From: Azolla caroliniana
Taxonomy: Eukaryota; Polypodiophyta
NCBI GenBank assembly: GCA_043228905.1
Contig: JBHGNT010000007.1
Span: forward strand, 20,894,001 to 20,958,000
Reading direction: 5' to 3'
DNA: 64,000 nucleotides
Shown piece after piece: positions 8,937 through 20,226 of the stretch. Every line of letters begins with the position of its first letter. Position 1 is the first letter of the stretch. Under the pieces are notes generated by a model, which was not told where the DNA came from, did no database searches, and saw only the letters and a list, made by a program, of their open reading frames with translations. Both the position numbers and the translations under genes were made by a program.

Positions 8937-9797
8937 AAATAGGCCGGTAAGCAAAACCGGAACTGGAAACCGCGGTATGCAAAACCGGAACCGGAACTGG
9001 CAAGCAAACCGGAATTGGAACCGGCAAGCAAAACCGGAACCGGAATCGGCAAGCAAACTGGAACCGGCTGACAAGCAAAATTGGAACTGGCTGACAAGCA
9101 AAATGGAACCGACCGGCGAGGGATTCGGCGATCGGGCGGAACCGGCCCATACGAGGTTGGACGCAAATCGAACGGATAAAAGGATCATTTGGCTATTTAA
9201 AGAAAGGTAAAAGAGACTAAAGTAAAGGTCAAGTGGACGGTCGCATGCAACTAAAAATAGATTCAACAAAAAGAAAAGCTATGCAACTAAAAGTAGAGGC
9301 CATGCAACAAAAAGTGGAGGCATATGACCAACGAGGAACTCCATATATAATTCCATTTTTTTTCCTATACTCATGAGCTCTCTCCATATTATATTTCTTT
9401 TTCTTTTCCTTCTCAACTCCCTTATCTTAGGGAAGCCATATCTTTCAAAAAAATCCTAATTTCCTTACGGAATCCAAAAACCCTAATCTTCCCTACGGAA
9501 GCCATAATACTCATATAACCATAATCTCTTATCAAAGCCAAGAACCCTAAATCTCTATGGAATCCATATCTTAGTTTCCTCTAATCTATTATTCTAACAA
9601 TCTCCTTAAGATAAAACTTTTGTAATCTCAATCTTGGGATTGATTGTAATCTTTCTTTCCCTTTATTAATGAAATTTGTGAATCTTTATCATTTTGTATT
9701 AATTGTTTAATATAATCATACGAATCTGATATCTTCCGGTCGGAGGCCCCGGGGTCCTGCCTCAAAGTTCACGTATCCTCATCGTATTTTCGCGACA
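8937..9797 (+). repeat. Element A, 3' LTR, right part
   Basis: Continues the A LTR after B, with ccgg at 8933-8936 as the target duplication. It begins with an array of ccggnn..caagcaaa units (8937-9110). Next comes a block that is the reverse complement of 5' LTR bases about 2125-2490 (here about 9110-9475), then the right end cctaatttccttacgg...CGACA shared in direct orientation with 2547-2891. The full 3' LTR is about 1255 bp against 945 bp for the 5' LTR. Confidence 0.82.
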
Positions 9798-10126
9798 CCG
9801 GATCGGCAATGGCGTTCGGGAGGACCGACCGGGAGGAAGGCGCATGCGGTGGATATGGCGGTTCGGATGGAGTCAATGTTTTGGGGACACACAGTGGACG
9901 TGGTGGATCGGTTGGAGCTGTTAGCTCGAGGACGTGCGACGGATACGGTGGAATGGGATGCTACGATGGTTCGTGTGGAAGGGACGGGCATGCTCGAAAT
10001 GGAAACGAAGCCGAGCAAGGTCAACGAGGACACGGCGGACCTCGGTTTTATCGCCATGGCTGAAAAATCTCGCCTCTTCTCCTTTCTTGGCACATACCGG
10101 TGGATGTGCGGTTTGGTGGGGGCAGA
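9798..10126 (+). mobile_element. Element Z, 3' internal region after A
   Basis: Resumes the Z tail (gatcggcaatggcgttcggg, as in A and B before their PPT). It carries the hairpin CACAT (10091-10095)/ATGTG (10104-10108) and the PPT ggtttggtgggggcaga. Short open frames on both strands here are tail sequence, not separate genes. Confidence 0.65.
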
Positions 10127-10645
10127 TGTCGTGAAGATTTTCGTCCATAGGCGGAAACCGGGGTGGAATAGGCAAATCGGTGGTGTGCACCATGTGCACA
10201 TGTATACTAGGAAATGGTGTATAGAAATAAGAGGGGAAATTCTATCCCACATTGTAAGGTCCCTCCCTCCTTGGGCTATAAAAGGAAGGGAGGGGTCACT
10301 TATGAGGGGTTGCCTATTTTGAGGGAGAGAGGCATACCACTTAGGTCGAGGGTTTCCTATTCAGTTTTAGGGTTTCAGTTAGGGTTTTCTTCTTGGGTTT
10401 TCCTTTAGGGTTTTTCTCATAGTCATTGGTGCGGCCATGGCGGCCACCATTGTAAAGCATTTATGTTTCCTTAAGCTAACTTGTTGAGCATCTTGCCCCA
10501 TCTATTCTATGTTATTGTCTTATTCTTTCTCACCTCCTCTTGAGCTAAGTTTCCATTTTGTGTCTTATTCTTTCTCCTCTACTCCTTAGTCCAAGACCCC
10601 CGTGGTCCCGCCCCCTTCCACACGCATGCGCGTAACAACGCGACA
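10127..10645 (+). repeat. Element Z, 3' LTR (519 bp)
   Basis: TGTCGTGAAGATTTTCG...CGACA. Resembles the LTRs of C at both ends and has a TATA box TATAAAA at 10277-10283. The right end has tagtccaagacccccgtggtcccgccc, nearly as in C. It is followed by ccgg (10646-10649), the presumed target duplication; the partner lies outside the window. Confidence 0.8.
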
Positions 10646-11187
10646 CCGGTCCACAGTCTTGTACCTCGTATCCGCGCACGCCGTCTGGTCCAACCTGATC
10701 CTTTCCCCGAAGTCGGCAATACTTCATACACTCCCACCGAGCTAACCAGAATCATCTAGTCTTTGCTGAGGCCTTCTTCGATCACCTTCCCGATTTCCCC
10801 GAGGGTGTCGTGGAAAGAGACCGCCTCCACGACCGCTTCCTGAATCGTCCCTATGCCTGTTTCTTCTCTCGGCTAATGAAGCTGGCTATCGTACAACCTC
10901 CGCTATCGGAGAACCAAAACTTCCTACCTATGGTACATGTGTGGCGATCCTCCGAGGTGCCCGGACTACCGCGGCCCCAAGCCTTGATAGTCTTCTCTAA
11001 AAATCCCCTCGGCTTTCACCGCCAAGGGTCTCGCGGTTCGGTCACACGGTTAGAAATTGGACGGAGTGTCGTCCATCTTGGCTCTTCACGGGTGTGTACG
11101 CCCAACCGTTATCTAGCAATTTCGTCTCCATACGCGCTGTCGTAATGTACGATTCTCCGAGTATATCACCGGATGCGAGGATGTCTC
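10646..11187 (-). pseudogene. Element H pol, region between protease and RT
   Basis: Minus-strand continuation after the H protease. Short coding segments can be followed (for example around 11000-11150) but they contain several stops. The RT/RNase H/integrase part would lie left of the Z insertion, outside the window. No other feature seen. Confidence 0.4.
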
Positions 11188-12255
11188 CTACACGAAGAAG
11201 TGCTGGTCAATCTTGACATCACCGATTTCCACCCGCACATTCGGGCCGGCCCCATGCAGCTCCTCCGTGGCGCGCATCGCCGCTCGTATTTTCCACCCGT
11301 GCTTGGTGTTGATCAACCACTTGCCTTTCTTGTAGAAGTCCATAGACATCAGGTTGATCTCCCAACCGTGGTCTACTAATGCCACCACTGGCTCCTGGAC
11401 GTCCCCGATCCTAACTAGGGTCTCCGTAGTGGCTCTTGCCCAGTGCATCTTTAAATAGTGGCTTTCCGCCAACTCGTCTTCCAAGGCCATGTCTTCTAGG
11501 TGTGTCATTCGCACCTCCACCGGCCTCTCCGGCTCCGTCTCCGTCGAAAGCCTTTTCCAGTTCACCAAGTCCACAATGGAGTCATGGAATTCTTTCTTGG
11601 CGATCCCAAGCACTTCCCATAGCGACAGCTCCACCTTGCTGTCGAGGATACGTTCCTCAAGGACCTTCCGTAGGTCCGTCGTTCTTTCTATCTCGGTGCT
11701 CAACCGGTAACCGGCTTTCTTTGCTTTATCCAGTGTGCCAACATCACCAGTGTCATTCTGCTTCGGCCCAGATCGGGTCTCGTACCGTTGCGAGGGTTCG
11801 GCCCCTCCGGCTTTTCCCGCACGCTTGTCTTCTACCAGAACTTCATAGTTCTGGCACGCGGCTTCCACAAAGCTGGTCTTTTCTTCGACCGAATCGCTCC
11901 ACCCGATGATCTCCCAGACTCGTCTTTCCGCACGGTCCGCTTCCTCCCTTCTCAATCGCACGCCGGCGAGGCCTTCTAGCACCACCGGCCAGAACCCAGA
12001 GTCTTTCGTCTTCCGGACTTTGTCCCTCCTGACCCGGATTCCTGCCGACACCGAGTAGTGGATGGTCTCCATGTGGCGCACCGCCGCTTCTTCCATCAGT
12101 CTCTTCATTCCTCCCCGACCGATATTCAGCTCCAGGGCTCTCCAGGTCTCACTAGCATGCACCCTCCCATTCCATAGGTACACCACATTAGCCCTTATTG
12201 CTTCTACGAAGTCCACGTAGTCCTTCCGGACGTGACCGACCGCGTCACACCACAA
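11188..12255 (-). pseudogene. Element H zinc knuckle and retropepsin (gag-pol fragment)
   Basis: A 355-aa open frame. Around its start is a CLWCDAVGHVRKDY knuckle (C-x2-C-x4-H-x4-Y, with the last Cys replaced by Tyr). A long charged linker follows, then a protease motif VALVDHG with INLMS downstream (Asp-His-Gly in place of Asp-Thr/Ser-Gly). This layout fits the Gag-protease boundary of a Ty3/gypsy-type element. With the altered knuckle and the stops on either side, it is unlikely to be functional. It is continuous with the Gag segments at 12256-12727 and 17831-18183. Confidence 0.65.
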
Positions 12256-12727
12256 GCACCGAAGCCCACCCGGAGGCCTTCAGTCGTGAGGTTGCTCATC
12301 GTCGTCCCTCCTTGCTTATGCGATGTGGAGGTCTCGCACCATCTGCATCAATTCTTCCAGAGCCGCTCCGCCGGACGGGCCCTTGACCACGCGGGACGAA
12401 CTTGTCTCAAGCTAGTCTTGGATTTCCTCCTTACATGCCGGCAGGAGTCCCTCGAGGTTTCTTGCCGCAACCACTCTTGCCCCCGACGAGCTCTTGTCAA
12501 GCCACTCGCGCCGTTTGTCGAAACGGCCGCAGACCCCCTTTACTATGGCCCAATCAGTCGTCAGCCCATCATCTTTCTCCAACAGGAGACCCACTTGCTC
12601 TCGATCCTGCACATCCACAGCTTTGACAAATAAAAGGACACGGCTCATGTCCAATACGGTCTTGTCTAGTGCCGAAAGACGTGCGAAGCGTTCCTCGAAC
12701 TCCTGGAGGAGCGTCGACGCATTCCTT
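12256..12727 (-). pseudogene. Element H Gag, middle part
   Basis: Reads QEFEERFARLS, RVLLFVKAVD, LTTDWAIVKGVC in order, the same order as in the Gag of A-D (EFEHRFARLS, VLMFVKSIDR, LTEDWAKVQRVC). This is the clearest link between H and the gag-only family. A stop lies just before the zinc-knuckle ORF. The sequence joins the upstream Gag at 17835 across the F insertion. Confidence 0.6.
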
Positions 12728-13232
12728 TGAAGTTAAAATCGTTGCCGGCCACAACCGGTTGTACGTGTGTGGAATAATAGTCAATCTAATGGAAAGGAAA
12801 AACAGAATATTGAAACTGAGAATAACACAGATTTTAGCGTGGAAACCCAAACTAGGGAAAAACCACGTGGAGTTCACAAAACTCCGGAACAGAACACTAT
12901 ATGAGAGAAAGGAATATAATCAGAGATCTCAGAGGCAACGACCTCGAGATCCTGCTTCGCCAACAAGCGGCTATGGAGCTCACACGCTTCCACTCACACT
13001 CGTTCACTCTCACCGTTACAGAGGCAACAACCTCGTCAACAGTAACTTTACAATAACGCACACATCTAACATGATTGCCCTAAGTGCTTATATACTAATG
13101 TAACCTTTCGACTATTTACAAACTTAGCCTTCCGTGTTGGCTATCTCCACGATTTCCGGTTTCGGCCTCGACCGAGTTGCTCATCAACACGGTTCTTCTC
13201 ACTTCCCATCCGGAGGGACTTGTTTCCTAACA
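12728..13232 (-). repeat. Element F, 3' LTR
   Basis: 505 bp, nearly identical to 17325-17829; ends TG...CA. Next to it on the internal side is the purine run ggagtga-gggggagtt (minus strand). Confidence 0.9.
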
Positions 13233-13242
13233 AACTCCCCCT

Positions 13243-14541
13243 TCACTCCGGCATGGGATGTCTTACTAGTCTGATCCGCTTCCGACATGCATCCCGCTTG
13301 TCGAGTATCAGTATTTTGGTCAACATATCTGATCCGTTCTTGGCCGTGTGGATCTTCGTCAGCGCAAACTCTCGATCTTCTACTCGCTCCCGGATCCAGT
13401 GATACCTACGCTGGATGTGCTTCATCCTGGAATGGTACGTTGCGTTTATAGCAAGGTGGATGGCACTTTGACTATCGCAATAGAGCCGATATTCATCTTG
13501 CCAGATACCGAGCTCTTCGATGAAGTCCTTCATCCATAATATTTCCTTGCCAACTTCAACAGCCGCCATGTACTCCGCCTCCGTGGTTGATAACGCAACC
13601 GTCTTCTGCAGCCTCGACTGCCACGAAACAGCTCCCCCTGCATATGTCATTACATACCCGGATGTAGACCAGTTGATATCCACATTAGTCGACATATCCG
13701 AATCGGTAAAACCGTCAAGTTGAGGTTTACCAGAACCGAATCGGAGACACATATTCGAAGTGCCCTTCAAGTACCGGAGTATCCATTTGACCGCGTTCCA
13801 GTGCTCCTTGCCGAGATTGCTCATAAACCGGCTCACCACTCTGACTGCGTATCCAATATCTGATCGAGTACACACCATTGCGTACATTAAGCTCCCGACG
13901 GCAGAGGCATATGGAACCTTCCTCATATCCGCCTTCTCTAGTTTTGTCTTCAGGCTTTGCTTACCAAATAATCTGCAGTTTGCCAAGAGTGTCGATCCGA
14001 CCGGTTTCGCTTCTAACATGTTGAACTGTTGAAGTACCTTTGTCACGTATTTCTCTTGTGACAACCACAATTGCTTCTTTGACCAGTCCCGGATGATGTG
14101 CATCCCCAGTATCTGTCTTGTCGGGCCCAAGTCTTTCATTGAGAAAGTTCGGTTGAGAGCCTTCTTCAGCATCCGTATTTTGGCTTGGTCCAGTCTGACG
14201 ATCAACATGTCGTCCACATACAGAAGGAGTATCAGGAAGTCGCCTCCTTCAAACTTCTTCACAAACACGTAGTGATCGGTTTGCGTTTTGTGATATCCTT
14301 GGTCGGTCATGAAAGAGTCGAACTTCCGGTACCATTGTCGGGGAGCCTGCTTTAGTCCATACAGGCTCTTCTTCAACCGGCAAACCAGGTGCTCCTTCCC
14401 TTTCTCCACGAATCCTTCCGGTTTCTGCATATAGATCTCCTCTTCGAGGTCACCGTGAAGGAATGTCGTCTTCACGTCCAACTGCTCTACCTCGAGGTCC
14501 ATGCTTGCCGCTATACTCAGCACCGTCCGGATGGAAGTCAT
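13243..14541 (-). pseudogene. Element F reverse transcriptase and RNase H
   Basis: Starts after a stop: APVV-stop-MTSIRTVL, where Lys is expected at the stop. RT motifs follow: [48 protein letters not shown] (catalytic YVDD intact). RNase H follows with GFTDSDMS, ALSTTEAEYMA and the terminal KIHTAKNGSDMLTK block. Domains are full length; only upstream nonsense codons break the polyprotein. Confidence 0.85.
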
Positions 14542-14889
14542 CTATACTACCGGGGCGAATATCTCGTCGAAGTCCATGCCCTTCTTCTGCTGGAATCCCT
14601 TCACCACGATCCTGACTTTTTATCTCGGGGGGTTTCCAGCATCTCCCGGTTTCAACTTGTACACCCACTTGTTCCGGAGTGCCCGATTTCCTTTCGGCAA
14701 CTCCACCAATTCGTACGTATGGTTCTCATGCAGGGAATCCATCTCGTCCTGCATGGCACTTAACCATTTGCGGCTATGGGCGTCACTTTTAGCTTCCTCG
14801 AAGCTTTCTTGCTCCCCCTCATCGGTTAGCAACATGTGCTCTAGATCCGGAAATCTCCGGGGGGGCCTTCTCTCTCTGAGAGGATATCT
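14542..14889 (-). pseudogene. Element F, RT N-terminal part with two stops
   Basis: The EAKSDAHSRKWLSAMQDEMD and WVYKLK motifs are present (14620-14835). The frame stops at TAA where YKAR normally stands (PPR-stop-KVRIVVKG), then again at TAG before MTSIRTV. Both stops are explained by single-base changes. Confidence 0.75.
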
Positions 14890-15753
14890 TCATCCTTGGG
14901 CTTCGGTAACTGGCTCCTCCATTTGCTCTTCATCCAAATCCGATTTGGGGTCTTGTCCGGTTTCGGTTTCACCTATTCCTTCTTCTTCAGCCGGTTTTGT
15001 CTCCTCACCGTCACCGGCCGGTTCATCGAGTGCTAACCGGCTTCTTGCCGGTTGGAACTGCATTTCATCAAATCGAAATTTTTCCTTACCGGTCAACTCG
15101 GAGTTCATTATCTTCTTCTCCGACTCCCAGTCGACGAGTGTCTTGTCCTCCATGAAGATAATATCTCGACTCCGGAACACTTTCTGGTCGACCGGGTCCC
15201 ACACTCGGTAGCCAAACTCATCGTCACCGTAATCGAGGAATATGCATGGCCGGGTTTTCGGATCTAACTTTCCTCTCCGGTCCTTAGCTACATGCACGTA
15301 CGCAAGACACCCAAATACCTTCAGATGCCGGTAGGACACTTCCTTACCAGTCCAGACTCTCTGCGGTGTGTCTCCGTCCAAGGGTACTAAGGGTGATCTT
15401 TTTATCACATATGACGTCGTTGACAGTGCCTCAGCCCAAAACGTCTTGGGTAATTTTGCATGCGCCAGCATACTCCAGACCCTCTCCCTTATGGTCTCGT
15501 TCATCCTTTTGGCCAGCCCGTTTAGTTCCGGGGTCTTTGGCACGGTAAATTCGAGTCGGATTCCCTTCGAGCGATAGTACTCCTCGAACTGCCCCTGGTA
15601 TTCTCCTCCATTATCTGCTTGAACCGCCTTCAGCTTCCAGTCGGTTTCTCTTTCCACTCTCGCGTGGAGCTCTTTGAAAACGGATAGCACCTGATCCTTC
15701 GTCTTCAATGGTGTGGCCCACAGCTTCCGGTTGTGGTCATCTATGAACGTCAC
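14890..15753 (-). pseudogene. Element F integrase
   Basis: Integrase core with FIDDHNRKLW, VQADNGGEY and a PELNGLAKRMNET segment. The last normally reads GVAERxN and supplies the catalytic Glu; here it is Lys, so the DDE triad is broken. FGCLAYVHV and RSRDIIFME follow, then an acidic linker. A TAG separates it from the pre-integrase part (HAGS-stop-YFVTFID). Confidence 0.8.
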
Positions 15754-15759
15754 GAAGTA

Positions 15760-16581
15760 CTACGATCCGGCATGTGACTTCGTGTCCACTTGACACACAT
15801 CAGTATGCACCAACTCTAGTGGTGCATTATGTCTCATCGGTGGCCTCGATTGGAAGGAGGTCCGGTTTTGTTTACCGGCCAGACAATCAGTGCACTTCTC
15901 CAAGTGCACGTTCTTCACTGGAATGAGGTTGTCGTCTGCAAGCCTCTTCATCCCCTTCTCGCTCATGTGACACAGCTTCTTGTGCCATAGCTCACCGGCA
16001 ATGTCGGATGCCACGTTCACTTCCTCCGAACATAACCAGGCATTCATCAAGTACAGAGTGTTGACTTTCCGGGCCCGAGCCAGAATCAGGCTCCCTTTGT
16101 TGAACCTAATAACACCGTTCTGGATGCTACCCGTGTAGCCTTCATCATCTAGCCGACCGGCTGATATTAGGTTCAATCGAACCTCCAGAACATGTCGAAC
16201 ATCCTTCAGCAACATCTTGCATCCGGTTGATGTCGTCAACCACACATCTCCTATGCCGACAATTTGGCATGTACCTTCATTCCCCATCTGAACACGGTCG
16301 TGGTCACCGGCTGAGTAGGATGAGAAGCATTTTCTATCCGGGGTCAGGTGGAACGACGCTCCAGAATCGACCACCCAAGTCATCTCGGTGCCGGCAAGGT
16401 TCAGCTCACTCTCCTTGGTGATAAGCATTAGCTCCTCTTCGTTTGCCGTGATTGCCGTCGTTCCTTTCCGGTCCTGCCCTCGCCGATCCGAACTGTTTCG
16501 GTCCGATGACTTCTTCGAATCGGTACTGTTGATTTCCTTGTCTTTCCAGAAATGCCGAAAATTCTTCTGGAAGTGCCCCAA
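15760..16581 (-). pseudogene. Element F protease and pre-integrase zinc domain
   Basis: Retropepsin MTWVVDSGASFHLTP (active-site DSGA intact), VLEVRLNLISAGRL, then the GAG-pre-integrase zinc region LWHKKLCHMSEKGM...CTDCLAGKQ. The protein ends at a stop just inside the integrase core. Confidence 0.8.
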
Positions 16582-17295
16582 CTTCCCGCAATAGAAGCAA
16601 GTAGGCCTCCCTCTTGACTTTGACCGTGTCCCTGATTTTTCCCGGTTCTAGGGACTCCGGTTCCTTTGTCTTCCATGTTCCGATTCGGAAAGGAGCGCTT
16701 TTGAGTCGGGGATCGGTTCCTTGTCCTTCCGACTTGCCTCCTTGTTCAGGATGCTTGTCTTCACCGTCTGCAAAGACAAGTTCTCTTCTTGGCGGGAGGT
16801 GCTGAGAGTAACCACCAAGTTCTCCCAGCTTTCCGGCAAAGTACACATTAGCATGATTTCCTGCATGGCATCATCCAAGGGGAACTTGATTGCTGCAAGT
16901 TGATTTACATACCCCATGAATGTGCTTATGTGTTCAACCATGCTCTCGCCATCTTTGTATTTCAGGTTTACTATTTTCCTCATCAATGAGGTTCTGCTTA
17001 GCGCATTCTTCCTCTCATAAAGACCCGATAGCTTCTGCCACATCTCGTGGGCATTCGTGTTGTTCGCCATGTGCTGAAGGACACTTACGTCGACACACTT
17101 TCGGATAGTGGCCACGACTTTCCTATTCAGAAGCTTCCAATCCGACTCCAATACCCCCTTTGGTATTTCTGATATGTCGATTGGCTCGTACAGGTCTTTT
17201 ACAATGAGAAGGTCTTCCATCTTAATCTTCCAGTCTGCATAGTTCGGTGAATTTAGAACCATCATACCTAGGAAACCGCTCCCACCTCCTTCCAT
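16582..17295 (-). pseudogene. Element F Gag (UBN2/Copia type)
   Basis: ORF 16648-17295 starts MEGGGSGFLGMMVLNS with NYADWKIKMEDLL and ends after RNRSP at a TAG. The zinc knuckle after the stop reads CFYCGKLGHFQKNF: the fourth ligand Cys is Phe. Gag and the knuckle were originally one protein. Confidence 0.8.
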
Positions 17296-17306
17296 TTTCT
17301 GTGTTG

Positions 17307-17321
17307 CTCACTCTCATACCA
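17307..17321 (-). promoter_or_regulatory. Element F primer-binding site, tRNA-Met type
   Basis: Minus-strand TGGTATGAGAGTGAG, 3 bp from the 5' LTR; close to the usual TGGTATCAGAGC of initiator tRNA-Met. Confidence 0.6.
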
Positions 17322-17324
17322 GTT

Positions 17325-17829
17325 TGAAGTTAAAATCGTTGCCGACCACAACCGGTTGTACGTGTGCGGAATAATAGTCAATCTAATGGAAAGGAAAAAC
17401 AGAATACTGAAACTGAGCATAACACAGATTTTAGCATGGAAACCCGAACTAGGGAAGAACCACGTGGAGTTCACAAAACTCCGGAACAGAACACTATATG
17501 AGAGAAAGGAATATAATAAGAGATCTCAAAGGCAACGACCTCGAGATCCTGCTTCGCCAACAAGCGGCTATGGAGCTCACACGCTTCCACTCACACTCGT
17601 TCACTCTCACCGTTACAGAGGCAACAACCTCGTCAACAGTAACTTTACAATAACGCACACATCTAACATGATTGCCCTAAGTGCTTATATACTAATGTAA
17701 CCTTTCGACTATTTACAAACTTAGCCTTCCGTGTTGGCTATCTCCACGATTTCCGGTTTCGGCCTCGGCCGAGTTGCTCATCAACACGATTCTTCTCACT
17801 TCCCATCTAGAGGGACCTATTTCCTAACA
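17325..17829 (-). repeat. Element F, 5' LTR
   Basis: 505 bp, pairing with 12728-13232. Confidence 0.9.
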
Positions 17830-17830
17830 T

Positions 17831-18183
17831 CCTCCCCTTTCCTGGGGTCTCTACCCAATCCATAAAGTCCCGCTTCGATAACCGAAACGTGTCATCAAAC
17901 TCGTACCGCTCGAGGAGTTGCACTTCGAATTCCCCCCAGGTCCAGCATCCAGCATGCACCCCAAGCACCTCTATGTGGATGCCCGATGTTGCTACCTGGG
18001 GAAACCCAGCCAGACGCCTCTCCTCCGGGATGTCCCTCATTACCATTTCGGCCCGGTAGGCCACCAAATAACTCGTGGTGTCCTTCCCATCGAACCGGCC
18101 TATTGTGCCGACAATTGCTTCAATGGCCCTGTCAAGGGCGCCCGTGCCCTCGCGAGCACTTACTATCCGATCGATTGCCGCCG
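17831..18183 (-). pseudogene. Element H Gag, N-terminal part (truncated)
   Basis: Minus-strand frame with AIDRIVSAREG, IGRFDGKDTTSYLVAYRAEM, WGEFEVQLLERYEFD, RDFMDWVETPGKG. It matches the B Gag segments RLVQRNGQFNG, CYLRDYKAEM, WGSFEEALREAYDY and KFDEWVASEKT in order. The H 5' end (start codon, PBS, LTR) is missing: the sequence changes abruptly to Copia I near 18184. Confidence 0.65.
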
Positions 18184-18189
18184 AACGTA

Positions 18190-18680
18190 ATCGGAGCCAT
18201 AACAAGCTCGACCTTATCCATTCAGATGTGTGGGGACCGGCACAGAATGTTAGTCTTGGAGGGAGTCGATATTTCGTCTCCTTCATCAACAACTATACGT
18301 GGCACACATGGATCTACCTCATTGAGCGGAAGAGTGAAGTCTTCGAGTGTTTCCAGAGTCTCCAAAGCATGGTGGAACGGGAATCGGAGAGGAAGATCAA
18401 ATGCCTGCGGTCGGATGGCGGAAAAGAGTACTTTTCCGGCCAATTCAACAATTATCTACAACAAAAGGGAATTCGGCGAGAGTTCAGCTGCAGATACACA
18501 CCACAACAGAAACGGTGTTGCCGAAAGGAAGAACCAGACGCTTATTGATGCGGCAAGGGCAATGCTGGAGGAGAAGAGCATGCCCAAATTCTACTGGGCA
18601 GAGGCAGTCCGAACAGCTGTCTACATCCAGGACCAGATCGGTGTATTTCGGATGCAAGCCGAATTTGAGACACCTTAAGA
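18190..18680 (+). pseudogene. Element I integrase core
   Basis: LIHSDVWG, YFVSFINNYTWHTWIY, CLRSDGGKEYF, then a frameshift near 18510 (TPQQ..NGVAERKNQT), where the catalytic Glu is kept. A small deletion after AVYIQD removes the motif that normally precedes KPNLRHLKIFG. Confidence 0.8.
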
Positions 18681-20226
18681 TCTTCGGTAGCATTGCATAT
18701 GTGCATGTACCGAAAGAGAAGCGGAGGAAGCTGGATGCAAAATCGGAAAAATGCATCCTAATCGGCTATGCTCAAGAGCAGAAGGGTTATAAGTGTTATA
18801 ACCCCCGGACAAAGCAGGTCCGAGTTAGTCGAGATGTCGAGTTCGATGAATCGGCATCGTGGTACTTCTTACCGGCTCCGACTTCCGAATCCAACCCGGT
18901 GCCGGTGGATGAGGCTAGTGAGCCTGAACCGGCCAAGGTAGAGGATGATGAATCGTGGACTCTGGATGAGAGTCCGGAATCGTTCCGGTTGAGCGGGCCA
19001 AATGACAGATTGAGTCAATTCGACCAGTCCTATGAGGAACCAACGAGTAGTGGAGACTCAGCCGTGCACTCCCCGCACAAGGAACCGAGGCGACGGTTCA
19101 CGCGCAAAGAGAAGGGGAAGAAGAAGATGCCAGAATTCGAAACCGGCAACGATGAGTCGGATCAGTGTGCATCCGACTCCAACAAGGAGAAAGGCGGATC
19201 TTCGGCAATGAAGACCGAACCGGCCAAGAAGGGCCTCAAACCGGGTAATAGTGAGTTACATCAGTCCACCTGCCACAAGGATCCCGTCAAGCGGTACGGG
19301 TACAATGAGTACATGACGCATCACTATGCGTACATGACTAAGGTGGTGAAAGTGCGTGAGCCGGAGAGTTACGCAGAAGTAGCCAAGGACGCAAATTGGC
19401 GTGCCGCTATGGAAGAAGAAATGCGGGCACTTGATGTCAACAAGACATGGGACCTAATTGACCCTCCTCGTCAATGTAAACCGATCGGATGCAAGTGGAT
19501 ATACAAGGTAAAGTACAACGCTGACGGTTCTGTTAACCAGTATAAAGCCCAGTTAGTGGCGAAGGGATACAGGTAGACCCACAGAATCGACTACGACGAG
19601 ACCTTCGCTCCGGTAGCGAAGATGACGACGGTTCGTGTGGTGCTGGCGGTTGCTGCAGCAAGGGGGTGGCATCTTCACCAGATGGATGTGAAGAATGCGT
19701 TTCTTCAGGGTGATCTTGAAGAAGAAGTCTTTATGACTCAGCCCCCCGGCTTTGAATCGGAGATGAACAAGTCGGCGGTATGTCAGCTGAAGAAGTTGTT
19801 GTACGGCCTGAAGCAAGCCCCTCGAGCTTGGAATGCAAAGATCATGCACCGGTTGCGTAAGATGGGGTTTGTGGCCTCCAAATTGGACTCTTCATTGTTC
19901 ATCCGGCAAGGCTCAGCCGATCCGGTATGTATACTACTGTATGTTGATGATCTAGTCATCACCGGACCAAGAGTTCTAGAAATCAACCGCGTCAAATCCC
20001 AGTTGTCGGGCGCATTTAAGATGAAGGATCTGGGGGACCTTCATTATTTTCTAGGGATCGAGGTGATCCGAACCCCGGACGGCATATTGCTCTCACGACA
20101 ACATTACGTCTTGAATATGTTGTACAAGTTCGGCATGACAAAATGCCGACCTGTCTCCACACCCTTGGCCCGGAACCAGAAGCTTCGTCCCAATTCCGGA
20201 CCGGCCTGCAATGAGAAACGGTTCTG
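18655..20226 (+). pseudogene. Element I reverse transcriptase
   Basis: LRHLKIFGSIAYVHVPKEKR and VSRDVEFDES, an acidic linker, then the RT: WIYKVKYNADGSVNQYKAQL, a stop after [53 protein letters not shown] second stop follows at ACNEKRF. The YVDD active site is intact, but the protein is broken at two or more points. Confidence 0.85.

Larger units (their letters stand above)
12728..17829 (-). mobile_element. Element F, complete Ty1/copia retrotransposon (inactive)
   Basis: LTRs of 505 bp each (12728-13232 and 17325-17829) begin TGTTAGGAAACA on the minus strand and end ACTTCA. The target duplication is tcctt/tcctc (12723-12727, 17830-17834), and the H Gag frame reads through when F is removed. 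The gene order gag, protease, integrase, RT, RNase H is that of Copia. At least four in-frame stops and lost catalytic residues show it is dead. The LTR family recurs as a solo LTR at 48908-49428. Confidence 0.92.

Noticed and set aside
9779-10322. 157-aa ORFs on both strands
   Set aside because: Overlap the Z tail and LTR and show no domain; explained by the element.
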